From Sarcocystis neurona (lineage: Eukaryota > Apicomplexa > Conoidasida > Eucoccidiorida > Sarcocystidae): DNA of 64,000 nucleotides. This document shows, in pieces, positions 33,571 to 45,660 of the stretch. The notes beneath the pieces were generated by a model that saw nothing but the letters and a program-made list of their open reading frames with translations, made no database searches and had not been told where the DNA came from. The translations under genes and the position numbers were made by a program. Numbering within the stretch: position 1 is the first letter of the stretch; each line of letters starts with the position of its first letter. The stretch lies in assembly GCA_000727475.1 (NCBI GenBank), contig KL647293.1, positions 2,820,853-2,884,852 on the forward strand, read 5' to 3'.

Positions 33571-35672
33571 TGGTAAAAAATATTCGAAACAAACGCGAGG
33601 GCGCCGCAGAGGGCGAAGGTTTCTGCTGCCGCACTCGTCTAACACAGATTCTCACAGTGTCATTGAAAATAGTAAAATTAGAACTACTCGGAAAAGATCT
33701 GCACAACTGCTGCCCGTGCCGTGCCTGCTCACCGCTGCCTTACGCTCTGTCTGTTTATATAGATCAACACGTTCATAAACAAAGAACGAGACTGCAAAGA
33801 GGGAGAGGAGAGAGAATGGAGAGCCCCTCATCGGCAGGAACGCGCCAGATGAATAGTAGCTTAGATGTACGTGGATATTTGGGGAAGACGGAGGGATATA
33901 GGCACAAGGCAGAGCAGCACAGCGGACGACAGACCGTGGACAAAATGATATTCTTGTACGGTATGTATACAGAGTGACGACGGGAGGAGGATACGGGAGG
34001 CACTGTCGTCTGTGTTCATGGTGACACACCTATGGCGTACGTATATTTACCTACGTGTGGGGGGAAGAAGGCAAAGTGTCGGTTTGCAACCGATGTTACG
34101 GGTCTACCCGCGCCCACTGAGACGGCTATCCATGAGTGAACGTGAAGGATAAAGCTCTACCTGTGTCGCTGTACAGCGCCGTAGTGTGGTCACGCTGTAC
34201 GTCTTATCCATAGTGACGCTTCATCTTGTACATTCTACAGAAAGATGGCAACAATTACAACAACACACCATGGGGTCTATACATGTTCACAGCTTCTTGC
34301 AGCTTCAGCCATGCATGCACAGCGTACGCCGCTGATCAGTCGAGATGCACATGCATGCGTGGTACACCAGTGGGTGACAGCATTTTTTATGGTTGAATAA
34401 TAAGTACATTGCTGCATACCTGTCGCCTCGCCCCGACTTCGCAACAGCCTTGAGAAGCGGGGCAGAAAAAGCTGTGATGAGACGATTTGCCCCACTGAAA
34501 GATCCATAGAGCGCAAGGGGGAAGAAGAAGAAGAAAAGAAGCGGACGACTAGCTCCACGCTGGAACAAGTCAGCAGATTACACGATGAAGGGAGGGCCGT
34601 CTACATGGGGGGACTGTGTGACAAAGCAAGGAACGAAAGAGTGTTTGGACTCAGAATCTGTTCGTTCCACCTTGTCGAATGCATGCTACACGAAAGAATG
34701 AAGAACGTCATGGTATACGGGAAAGGAAAATACGACGCAAACAGGGATGGTGTGGCCACGTAACCGGGCACGAATTCCACGGGAAGATTAACCAGAAGGC
34801 AAGAACGACCTAGTGGAATGCAGAGTTGCGAACTTTACGCTCAGTGCCCTACAACAGCCACATCGACACCGAGCGCGCCAACATTATAGAGCGCCCTGTT
34901 TGTCATCATAGACCTATCGAGCCACGAAATATGAATTCATCCAAATATATGGGAGGCATAAAACATATCGAGTTCACGTTATTAATCAGTAAGTTCCTAC
35001 GCGTACACGATATATATCTAAATTTGCATAGACGTAACCACAAGTCAAAAAAGGAAAGGTGGGTTGCTAAGCATTGCACTTGTCAAGCAGCAGACGTGAT
35101 GTAGACTCTGAATGGGGGACGACGAAATTTTATACGTGAACTGGAGTTTACTTCCTCAATCTCTCGCAAACTGCTGGAAGACGTGCAACTTGTGGACAAG
35201 TGAAAGGCTTCATGTCCAGGTGAAGCATATACACGTACAAATCCCATCCATTTCGGTAGTTACTACGTATGTATGCCTCTGCAGTGCTGGGGACGGATGT
35301 GGATACACATGCGTGCTCTTTCCGACGAAGTACCGGGAGAGGCAAAAAAATGTAAATTTGTGGCTTCGCAGTCAACATCAGTAGTGAGGGAAAAAGGAGT
35401 TTACGGTGTCTTACGGCGATTCCTGGTAGCCTGGCCACTACTGTAGCCGAGCTCGCGACAAAGTTCTCCACATGAAATCGAAGCTTTCACTCTTTCAAAG
35501 AAAGGTGCGGAGACGAGCAGGTACGCTAGAATGTTTGGCGGGAATTGTGGCTTTCGCTTGAGCCCCACTTTAGAGAGTCCAAAGAAAACCCAGCGCCAGT
35601 TGACGCGCAGGGCTCTTTAAAAGAAGTCACAATAGTGACAAAACATCTGCCAATTTACGTGCACGTTGTCTT
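33571..35672. other. No supported gene
   Basis: Ordinary-complexity sequence with short overlapping frames on both strands, none with a domain, signal peptide or convincing splice pair. Confidence 0.5.
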
Positions 35673-35801
35673 GAGGCCTTTTGTGGCTACAACGCCGTCG
35701 CTGGTAGTTGCTGCTGTGTGCAGAACTTGATTAGACAAGTTAGACAAGTTCTGCACACAGCAGCAACTACCAGCGACGGCGTTGTAGCCACAAAAGGCCT
35801 C
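35673..35801. repeat. 57-bp perfect inverted repeat with 15-nt loop
   Basis: The left arm 35673-35729 and right arm 35745-35801 are exact reverse complements; the loop is 35730-35744. Arms begin GAGGCCTTTTGTGG and end at the loop with GCAGAACTTG. Identity stops at the arm ends, with only weak similarity beyond. No open frame crosses it usefully. It could be a hairpin RNA source, a fold-back element or an assembly artefact. Confidence 0.95.
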
Positions 35802-38800
35802 TGAAGAAAGGTCACGTTGATGATCTTCGTGAGAACTAGCAATTTCAGCAGGAGGGGCTATTCTGCGAAAGAGTACCCAGTGGAAAATGCTCCCACTCAA
35901 AAAGTGCATGAGACAATTAAGGGCGAATATAACGATACGTCAGCTTACGACTAGCAGCATTTTCAGGAAACTGCATGCCAAAGACCGGGTTGACCACCTC
36001 CAAGACTCAAAGTGTTCAGCAGTGTCAGAGCTTGAAGTAATACGTCGGGCAGCCAGCAACCTATCATGAATCAAGGAAGCTGCTTCCCTGCAGAAGAGCG
36101 TAAGGAAAATGCCCAACGACGATACCAAGCCTCAATCACAGATTTCGGCCGGAAAAATGGCGCTCTGTGGACATGCCAGCAGTTGTCCCGGAATGTGAGG
36201 ATACGCGCGTGGCGTCACCAATGAAGCTGTCACACAGGTCCCGCTGCATTATCAGGATAAAATCATTCAGTGCACCGTGCGCACTGTTGCACGGAAAAAC
36301 GTGTTCTGGTTTTGGGTATGGGATCATCATGGACGACATAGTTATATCGGAGGTCAGAGTTAAATCTTAAGACTTTAACAAATACGTGGGTCTATCGCTG
36401 TGCATGCCTGTTCGCAGAGTTTGTTTACACAACAACTGCTGATAGACCACAACAAGTGCCCTCGGTGTGAAATACGCCAGCAAGAACAACGGTGTAAGAA
36501 CCACAGTAAAAGGTGGACCCTCCACCCAGATTGCGGCACTTGAATAGGTACGTGTGTATCTCGTCGTACAAATTTTACCAGCAGCACTCACGTTATGCGT
36601 CCTGAGAGACTACAGCAACTTCCTCCATACAACACATAAGTAAACACGTTTGTACTGGCACTCCGGTCCTTATGCAGAGCTCGTTCACGTGGAGATTTCG
36701 TAAGTATTGCATTGTGCAGTACATCTGTGATTTCTGCCACCCTCGCTTTGCGATGAGCGACACATACTTCTGGGTATCCCTGGTAGTTTGGAGACTACCG
36801 GAATTTCCTAGTAACGCAGCACTCATTGCAGTGTCGACTGTAGCAGTGAACTCAATTTTTGCTTATCTCTGTCAATTAAATGCTTTCGCCTGGGGCTGTA
36901 TCCCGCAAGGCTTTTCCGTGTCAGGGCGCAGTGCAAATATGATGCTGCCCACGGTAACGCACGATAACTTACCTGCCACAGGTCCGTCCGCCTGGCTCCT
37001 TCGCGTATCTCGAGAGCTTACGGCAGAGGAAAATGAGCAATGTAGTCGAGCCGGCACGGGTCGTGCTGTGCGGACATGAATCTTGTGCACCGACACCGCA
37101 GTAGAGTTCAGCTGCTCTGTTGTCTATGTGCCAGTGCATCTCCTGTGGGTCGTCCGCGAAGCAACATGAAGTCAGTGCATCTACTGTAAGTCGTCCGCGA
37201 AGCAACATGAAGTCAACCATATCTGCACGTTTCTGATCATAGAGTGATTTATCAAGAATCTGGGAGCTATTTCTTCGCCGTGAATCTATAGTGCACTCCA
37301 CTGCCTTAGGCAGTTTGAACGCCCCACCAGGTTACGCGCTGATTTCACGGACCCATTATGTGGTGACCACCACGGAAGCATCCGTCTAGCACGGGCGGCA
37401 CATTTCGGTTTTACAGGATTATGAAGCCGTGACTGACGCGCGAGCACTCCGAAGCATTCAGTAATATTCCACATCTTAGCGGGCTCCTTTCACAATGCGA
37501 CCACACTTCTATAGCCACCACACCACACAGCACGCCAGAAACACCTTTCACCCCCCTCGCTGAAAGGTTTATGAGAGCTCGTTAAACAGATACAAATCTC
37601 CTTACCAATCAAGTGCATCCAAGCTCCTACGCAGTACACAGTTCAGCCCCTGTCACCACATAAATACACGGTGTACATAAATACGTGTGCCCATGTGCCG
37701 CGCGTATATTCACCCCGCCGCATGCGTTCCTATACTTGCATTAGTATGTGGACCTGAAGAGGCGGACAACCATTAATGCAGAGTACACAGTGCGTAAGAA
37801 GCTCCGAGAGGTTTTCTGTCAGACCCCTTGTAATCGACTTCCGCAAGCGGGGGGCGCTTTTCGGGACTGCTGCACAGCACTCTAGCCGTTACCACGTTGC
37901 GAAAGTGGAGCACGGGGTCAGGTTTTCACCAGTTTGTTGAAGTGTTGCACTTCGTTGCCAGTATCGACAGAAACAAATACGCTCCTTGACTCCATGATGG
38001 TTGCTGCTTTACTTTGCGGCTCCGCTGTACTTCGCTTCTGTCGTCACTGCCGAGACTAATGACGTTTGCCACGGCTTCTGTCTGCCACCCATCCCTCCCT
38101 GAATTCCCCACTTGCTCGAATACGTACATATATATATGTATGTACCTATACAGAAGGTGCAGAGCAACACAGCAGAAAACTCAAGTGTCTTTCTGTATAG
38201 ACACATGTATAGCCATAAACATGTTTATGTTGTGGATCAACCGTGGGCCTCTCTGATCATACATATACAAATGAGGCTTGCATACGTGCTCAGCTCCGTC
38301 TGAGATGAGTCGCAGCTTCCCTCATCACATGCTCAGCAGGCCTCATCTTCCACGACGGTGTGCGCAGTTGTCGAAGTGGAAATGAGAAACAGAGACCTCA
38401 GAAGGGTGCTCGCACTGGTCAATGTCCCCCAAATCAACGGCGCAAACTGCCGAATAACAACAGAATATGACGTCAACTCAGCTTGCAGATCACACATGCG
38501 AATGGTTGTCCGTTACACGGTCACGCAGTACATGATTATCAGCCTCCTTCGCCCCCTGCAGTAAAAAGGGCTTCGTAGCAATAAAGAAATTAATCAAGGG
38601 AGCCTCAACGTAGCTCTCAGACATCCGCGGATGAAACCGTGTGTACCTGAGTAGTACCACCAACGGTAGCATGGCGACGCGTGGATTCAATGGCGAGCGT
38701 AGCACCCCAGATGGTGTGTAATACGAATAAAAAATACGAGGACATAGGCTTACGGGCGAGTCAGCCTCTTCACATTTGTCCACACTGGCTTGTCTGTATA

Positions 38801-39302
38801 CAGCGTCATGTGACGGTTTCAATGGAGCGTCCTCCTTGTATTTTACCGAGAGCCTGCACAGGGGTCTGCTTGATGGACTCCGTGTGTGTGCGGGCCGCCA
38901 GCTTTTCGTATCAGCGGCGGCTCTCCCCAGTCCCACTGTGGATATTTTAGTTTACAGGTCGTCGTTGTCACTGAAAGGATGCCCACGGAGCCACAACCTT
39001 GCGTAGCCTACGCCGCCGGGTTCAGAAGGAAGGGCGAAGGTAGCTGGCATTCGTCGATTTGGAATTTCTCGCCCCCCCCCCTCTAGCGCTCTCACTACGA
39101 ACTTGACAGTGTGTCACTGCATCCGGTGTCATCGTATATTGCGTGTTCACATTCGTGTGCAGCACCTCGCTTCTCCAGGGCGCCAGTGCTTTCCGTGCGT
39201 GTATCGGCTTCACCAGAGCTTTGCTGCGGAGCAGGGAAGTTCAAACTACCGCCTCGCAAAAGATTTTCGACTGAGAATTCATTGACTCGTAACAATGGTT
39301 GA
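35802..39302. other. Gene-poor stretch
   Basis: No gene I can support. The longest frame (36672-37079, plus) has no recognisable feature. TA/TG patches are minor (37660-37700, 38125-38150). Confidence 0.45.
37126..37215. repeat. Two-copy tandem duplication, about 42-bp unit
   Basis: Two adjacent copies of a unit containing GTGCATCT, then CGTCCGCGAAGCAACATGAA, then GTCA. They differ at a few positions (CCTGTGGG versus ACTGTAAG). Confidence 0.8.
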
Positions 39303-39599
39303 GTATCCTATGCAGAGCTCGCCTCCAACGGCTGCGAAACGGCAGGCAGAAAACTTGTAGTAGAGCCAGCAACCGCTGTGTTCGACGCCTCGCGCGTCCC
39401 ATTAAGAGCAAACGTATTTGCCGATACTTCTGGTGCGTGGACATTAGAATCAATTGTAGACGAAGAACTGGGGGAGATCCTGCCCACTCTTTGGAATTCT
39501 CACGTCCCGAAGGCTAGGGATGTCGAAGATTTTGAATTCTCCCCTGGCTCTGGGAGGCCAGAAAATTCTTGCGATTCTTCGCAGGGGATATCACCGTGA
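39303..39599 (+). CDS. Isolated exon-like open frame, unknown
   Basis: A stop-free frame of 98 codons to a TGA, with balanced composition: ELASNGCETAGRKLVVEPAT, then GAWTLESIVDEELGEILPTL, then FEFSPGSGRPENSCDSSQ. A CTATGCAG near its start could be an acceptor, making it a terminal exon from about 39316. No partner exon or family was found. Confidence 0.25.
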   Translation, partial: VSYAELASNGCETAGRKLVVEPATAVFDASRVPLRANVFADTSGAWTLESIVDEELGEILPTLWNSHVPKARDVEDFEFSPGSGRPENSCDSSQGISP

Positions 39600-40106
39600 G
39601 CGAAACTATTACTTGAAACCGTGTGATTCTCATAGAGCACAGGAGATTCAACCGCCAGCCGACTGACCAGCCATCCGTACCTGTGTGGTGACCACGGGAG
39701 TCCCCGGCCCCGTTGCGGGGCTCGTTGACACAATATAGGGCGAGGTAACTTGCTGAAGCGGATTCTTCGTTCATCCATGCTGCACATACCTTTGTGGCTT
39801 CAGGGTGCGTGGCCTCGCCTTCTGTTAGAGTTTAAATCTGGTCGGGGTAGTTGCAGGGCGCCCACTTCGAAAACATGCCGGCAGCGCAACAGCTGAGGTC
39901 TCTTCCTGCATGGACGCGGCCAAAACACTCCGGCAGATTGAGCACGCCATCCCTGGATCGCAAGCTATTAGCTTGGCCACTTCTTCAGAAGTCATCGAGG
40001 TCACGGCAGCTCCACCACTCGTGCCCGAATGGTCCCAATCCACAGCTTCCCAACCTTCACTGCAGAAAAAGAAAAAGCCGAAAAAACAGTGCTCACAAAT
40101 TTGTCC

Positions 40107-40165
40107 TCCCTCGTGGTACCACGTGGTCCTGCCGGCCTTGTGGTGGTACCACGTGGTCCTTTCCG
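40107..40165. repeat. Spaced direct repeat with a palindromic core
   Basis: GTGGTACCACGTGGTCCT occurs twice, about 30 bp apart. The word contains GGTACC and CACGTG palindromes, so it can fold or act as a protein-binding site. Confidence 0.7.
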
Positions 40166-40411
40166 CTGCATACAACTTTTGGGGGGGTACACTCGTAAAT
40201 CGTCGACAGTTTTTCGTCGGAAGCGCCGCCACGACGGACGCTAGTGTGCGTGTCACCTACATTAATAACGTCGGCTACCACCGCCTTGTAAGTAAGTTGT
40301 TCTGTTGTGAAGAAAAGCAAAATCAACCATGTCAGCGACACTGTCGGGTAAGAAGAACCTTCCTTTGCCAGAATGCTGGAAGCAAGCCCGATCACGGGTA
40401 CAAAACACGGA

Positions 40412-40560
40412 GTTAGGTCGAAGAGGAACTGAAGAGTGGGCTGTGGAAAGAACGGGCACAGAAGAACGCGACCATTTAGACGAAGACCGTCGAAGAGGAA
40501 CCGCAGACTGGGCTGTGTAAAGGACGGGCACAGAAGAGCACGACCATTCAAACGCAGACC
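40412..40560. repeat. Two-copy tandem duplication, about 71-bp unit
   Basis: Each copy starts GTCGAAGAGGAAC and holds GGGCTGTG, then ACGGGCACAGAAGA, then CGACCATT, then GACC. The copies are about 85% identical. One frame reads through part of the first copy (RGTEEWAVERTGTEERDH), but it stops in the second, so it may be a decayed coding repeat. Confidence 0.75.
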
Positions 40561-41474
40561 GACACGCTAAAGCATGAAGAGAACGAACGTGGAAATATTA
40601 TATCCGAAGTCTGCTTTTTCTTCACCCATTCCCCGAGGATCAAGCCCCTATGCAAACATCAAGACTTTGCACATTGCACGCATGCCTGCTGCCCTCCCCT
40701 GTGGGTGTCCTCTGTCGACGCATACTTTCGCGATTACAAGGAGGTGCGTCTTGCGTGACACGTGTACACGAACTTTTTCTCCCCCGCTACAACGGTCCGT
40801 TCCAGTAAGATTTTCGAACCAGCAGATTCCGTGTGCAATATACTATCATCAGACCGTATGAAAAGGAGAGCATGTGGAAAAGTCTGGCAACTTCGGTGAA
40901 ATGAGGCAGTCGAGCGTCGAAGCCGTGGTCGCAATTTCCGGTTAACCGCATCCAAATAGCACGCACTGAGTGCGCGACGGAATTAGCGAAAGCGCAGCGC
41001 CCACGTATGTAGTATAACACAGATCCGCGCTTGAAAGCCTTTAGTACAGATGGTGGTCTGACGTCTCCAAGGGGCCACTGGAAGCGGTGTTTGAATACAT
41101 GATGTTTCGAAGTCAATATCGATGACGGAAGCTTCACAGCGACGGTACGACCCCACGGTGCAAATCGCGGAATACGACATATGCTCGTACACCTGCCCGC
41201 AGGCAACCAGGAGATGAGAGCGCGCAACTGTTTACGTTTCACAATAACGTGCGATTTCATGGTGGCAGAACGATGCGTTTTCGAAAATGAACTAGTTTCG
41301 GCTCCCGTAGATATATGGCTGACCAGCTAGCCGTGTGTCACCAACCCCTAGCACGACAGGGTCCTGCCTTGTAGTCGGGGAAAACGTTCCTTCCCTCAGG
41401 TGAAACAAGTGAACTAACCCGTATGTACGCAGGCGAACCTTCGGTGTCTACCGGCGGGAGCAGGCACGCGCTCG

Positions 41475-41615
41475 GTGTCCCTGTACTCCGTACTTCAACA
41501 GTTGCATCCTCCTCTGCTCCACTATGCACCTTGCGTGTGCCCTCCCTGTACTCTGTGCTCCAACAACTGCATCTCCCTCTGTGCCAGCTACTACCTTGCG
41601 TCTCCTCCCGCCGCT
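41475..41615. repeat. Diverged tandem duplication
   Basis: Two copies of a roughly 65-bp segment containing CCTGTACTC, then CAACAGTTGCATC or CAACAACTGCATC, then CCTTGCGTG or CCTTGCGTC. Identity is moderate. Confidence 0.6.
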
Positions 41616-44235
41616 CTTCCTCAAGCAGTACACGGAAATGACAGCCTTGCGCCGTACTTGCGGGTGCACGGACTTGTGAAGACACATGAGGGAAGATCTC
41701 TGCCAAGCAAAAGCTAGGGCATACACCCTAAGGCAGCAACATCAGAGTTTTGGTGTCGCATACGTATCCGTCTGTTTAGCAGCCGCGTGGCGTGGGAACC
41801 AAAATAAAACCCAACAGTCTCCTCAAAGTGCGTGACGCCGCTGAAGACTTCCGTAACACAATCGCACGCGTGGTGGCGCTCCCGTAGAACATGCCCTCCT
41901 ACATGCCACTGGAACTACTTGAGCCCGCTACGCGAAACTAAAGCAGGTAGAGCACGCAGCTGGTGAGAGGTGCACGCGTTCCGGTCAAACAAAGCTTTCG
42001 CGGTTTGACATGTTCGGTATGACAAACACAACGGTGGAATACAGAGACTCCACGAACACACATCCCAGTTTCAAGCATTATCCTGATTTCAGGCTGAGAT
42101 ACCGATAAAGAGACTTTTTCCTCGCCTCCATGGACACCGCCAAACAACACAGCGTCTTGTTCGTACTGGCTGGAGTAGTGGCACAGCTTCTTCCGGCGGT
42201 CCATCGTTCACGCCGGATGCTCCGAGGACGCAGTCTGCACGCACACCAACCAGACACTACAGCGCTTAGTCTTGTAGTGAGTGTACCATCCAGCATGCAC
42301 AGGTTGCTAGGTGAGATACACTGCAGAAAACCCACCCCATACACACGCTTACTAGGAGTTTACGTGTAAGATGGATCACAACTGTCCGAGGAAGTGAGAA
42401 AACAAGCAAGCATTCTAAACGAGGTTCAATCAGCTGCTGTGTACAGCGAATGTATTTTATAACGGACGAAAGGTTTTGTGTGCCAAATGCTCAGCAAGAA
42501 CTGACTCGCGCAGGTGTGAAGCGTCGTACGCATAAAAAGAACGTGCCGGCTGACACTGAGCTCGCATGGGAATCTGTCCGCAGTTGTCGAATACTCCATG
42601 AAGGGGCTGACCTTGTTGCTGAAAAAGTGTGCCTAACTGCAACTCAGTTAGTTTACGGCGTAATGCTTGAAGATATTTCTTCTGAATTCTTTACTGTGTA
42701 ACACTCGCTTTCCAATGTGGACAGTTACACACGCCGTTGTGACCTTACGGTGTGAGGACTGTGATCGTCCATATTGAGGAAAAGATACGTTAGACCCCAT
42801 CAAATGAAGCACCCGGTTGTGGACACGCTAATCTTCCTATGTAGCGAAGGAGCAGAGTACGCAAGACACAGGTGGACCGGCTGATACGGAATTGGTTCTA
42901 GACTGCTCACGGATAACCCAGTGGGAATGCGTGTTTCAATTACTTCAGTCGGATGTACAAACAGCGTGTCAAGCTCTCGATGGCGGATGAAGCGGTGGCA
43001 GCGCGCTAAAGGGCCACTTGATGGGAAGGACACTTCTACGCTCATCGACTGCATATAGCCACTTACATGACCACGACGCTAGTGCAGGGCGCCGCGGCGA
43101 ATTCTTAGCGGTGGAGTATCTCTGCAGTAGCTTCGTTTCAAAATATTTGCTTTGGTCTCGTCGTAGAGACGGGCTGGAGGTACATGGTTTCCGCAGGTCA
43201 GGGCCACCCCAGAGTATATCTTGTGGTGTGCAAAGTGTGTAGTTGTTTGCAGGGATCATTAATGCCACAGGGTGCATCTATTCGTGTGCCCGTGTCTCGA
43301 CACGCACATATAAGCGTACACTTATATGCACATGCGCGAAATACACGTATATATGAGGCATGATTCTCTCTCTCTTCTGTAGGCAAATTCGCATGTGCAC
43401 ACGTGTCTCTATATATGTGAACGTCTAGGGCGATGAAGGCATGCTGCGTGTAGGCGAACGCCCGAATGCGTATATATAGATAGATATATGACGATGTACA
43501 TTGAGGTGCACACACATTTAGACGAACTGACCTGTGTCCTGGTTTTCACCTACATTCGCTCGTGCAGTGACTCTTGCCAAGACCCCTAAGGATCTCCATA
43601 GTCTCCTTTATCCGGCAAAGTACAAAAGTATACTGTGCTGGATTTCAAGCAGGATGATTCACATCTGTATCCGACGTAGATGTGTAAAAAGCTGCAATTG
43701 CGTTTGACAACAGCGGTGTAAGAGTGGTGAAGTGGCATTCACGTGGCGCAGAAAAGGCTACGCCAGTACACTGGCAGGAAAAACGTTCTAGTATACGTAC
43801 CCGTATGACTGGTTCAAGAGTAATATTTAACTGTACTGCGAATACAACCTGCAACAGGAAGCAGCCAGCCTTCAACGCGCATTCTGCTCATGTACAACAG
43901 ATGATTTCTCTCGCAGGAGCGCTCAACCGTTAATACCAGTTCAAACGCCCAGAATGATTGTCAGGTTCCCACGCAGGGACGCAGCTCGAAACGCAAGACA
44001 ACTTATTTCACACGTCGTGCGGCATGGGATTGCACAAGTCGTGCGGGTAATTATTCCCGAAGCCGAGCACTCGTTCCTTCGTCGTCTGTGACCAAACGCT
44101 TGCAGGTCGGAGGCAGTAGTCAACTGGGACATGAAAGTCACACCCTTTTCTTGGCCATGGTGTTTTCAGTGGACAGGTGTGTCCGACTAGGTCGTGGATG
44201 TAACCTCTGATTGTGGACTGCGAAGGGGGGTGCGC

Positions 44236-44237
44236 GA

Positions 44238-44308
<71 letters not shown>

Positions 44309-44380
44309 GTATGTTGCACGTGTGCGTGTGTATGTGTGTACATGTGTACATGTGTACGTGTGTGTGTACGTGTGCGTGTG
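44236..44380. repeat. (GT)n microsatellite, left side of gap
   Basis: Nearly pure GTGTGT with occasional GTAC and GTGC interruptions, running into the gap. Confidence 0.95.
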
Positions 44381-45260
44381 NNNNNNNNNNNNNNNNNNNN
44401 NNNNNNNNNNNNNNNNNNNNNNNNNNNNNNNNNNNNNNNNNNNNNNNNNNNNNNNNNNNNNNNNNNNNNNNNNNNNNNNNNNNNNNNNNNNNNNNNNNNN
44501 NNNNNNNNNNNNNNNNNNNNNNNNNNNNNNNNNNNNNNNNNNNNNNNNNNNNNNNNNNNNNNNNNNNNNNNNNNNNNNNNNNNNNNNNNNNNNNNNNNNN
44601 NNNNNNNNNNNNNNNNNNNNNNNNNNNNNNNNNNNNNNNNNNNNNNNNNNNNNNNNNNNNNNNNNNNNNNNNNNNNNNNNNNNNNNNNNNNNNNNNNNNN
44701 NNNNNNNNNNNNNNNNNNNNNNNNNNNNNNNNNNNNNNNNNNNNNNNNNNNNNNNNNNNNNNNNNNNNNNNNNNNNNNNNNNNNNNNNNNNNNNNNNNNN
44801 NNNNNNNNNNNNNNNNNNNNNNNNNNNNNNNNNNNNNNNNNNNNNNNNNNNNNNNNNNNNNNNNNNNNNNNNNNNNNNNNNNNNNNNNNNNNNNNNNNNN
44901 NNNNNNNNNNNNNNNNNNNNNNNNNNNNNNNNNNNNNNNNNNNNNNNNNNNNNNNNNNNNNNNNNNNNNNNNNNNNNNNNNNNNNNNNNNNNNNNNNNNN
45001 NNNNNNNNNNNNNNNNNNNNNNNNNNNNNNNNNNNNNNNNNNNNNNNNNNNNNNNNNNNNNNNNNNNNNNNNNNNNNNNNNNNNNNNNNNNNNNNNNNNN
45101 NNNNNNNNNNNNNNNNNNNNNNNNNNNNNNNNNNNNNNNNNNNNNNNNNNNNNNNNNNNNNNNNNNNNNNNNNNNNNNNNNNNNNNNNNNNNNNNNNNNN
45201 NNNNNNNNNNNNNNNNNNNNNNNNNNNNNNNNNNNNNNNNNNNNNNNNNNNNNNNNNNNN
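44381..45260. other. Assembly gap, 880 N
   Basis: A run of N bordered on both sides by GT repeat. Open frames that appear to cross it are artefacts of unknown codons. The true size of the repeat is not known. Confidence 1.
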
Positions 45261-45660
45261 ACGTGTGTGTGTGTGTGTGTGTACGTGTGTGTGTGTGTGT
45301 GTGTGTGTGTTGACGCGTGTGTACGTGTATGTACGTGAACGTGTGTGTACGCGTGTGTACGTGAACGTGTGTGTACGCGTGTGTACGTGAACGTGTGTGT
45401 ACGTGTACGTGTATGTGTGTACGTGTATGTGTATGTGTATGTGTGTATGTGTGTGCGTGGTGCGTGTGTATGTGTCCGTTTATGCATGTACATGTATGTG
45501 TACGTTTATGGTTGTACTTGTATATGTGCACGTGTATGTGTCTCTCTGTGTGTACGCGTATGTGTGTACGTGTACGTGAATGTGTCTCTGTGTGTGTATC
45601 GGTCTCTGTATGTGAATGTACATATATATATATATATATATATATGTGGGCGTGTGTGTT
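45261..45660. repeat. (GT)n/GTAC repeat, right side of gap
   Basis: GTGTGTACGTGAACGTGTG units give way to TATGTG words and a (TA)n run at 45620-45645. Confidence 0.95.

Larger units (their letters stand above)
39600..44235. other. Gene-poor stretch
   Basis: Apart from the duplications listed separately, I see only short frames. A plus frame at 42450-42701 (83 codons to a stop) has ordinary composition but no splice partner. TA/CG-type repeat words lie at 43300-43500. Confidence 0.45.

Noticed and set aside
33196..33645. 149-codon minus frame upstream of GPN3
   Set aside because: It overlaps GPN3 exon 1 in another frame and is Leu/Ser/Pro-rich because of the GA tract; it is a shadow frame.
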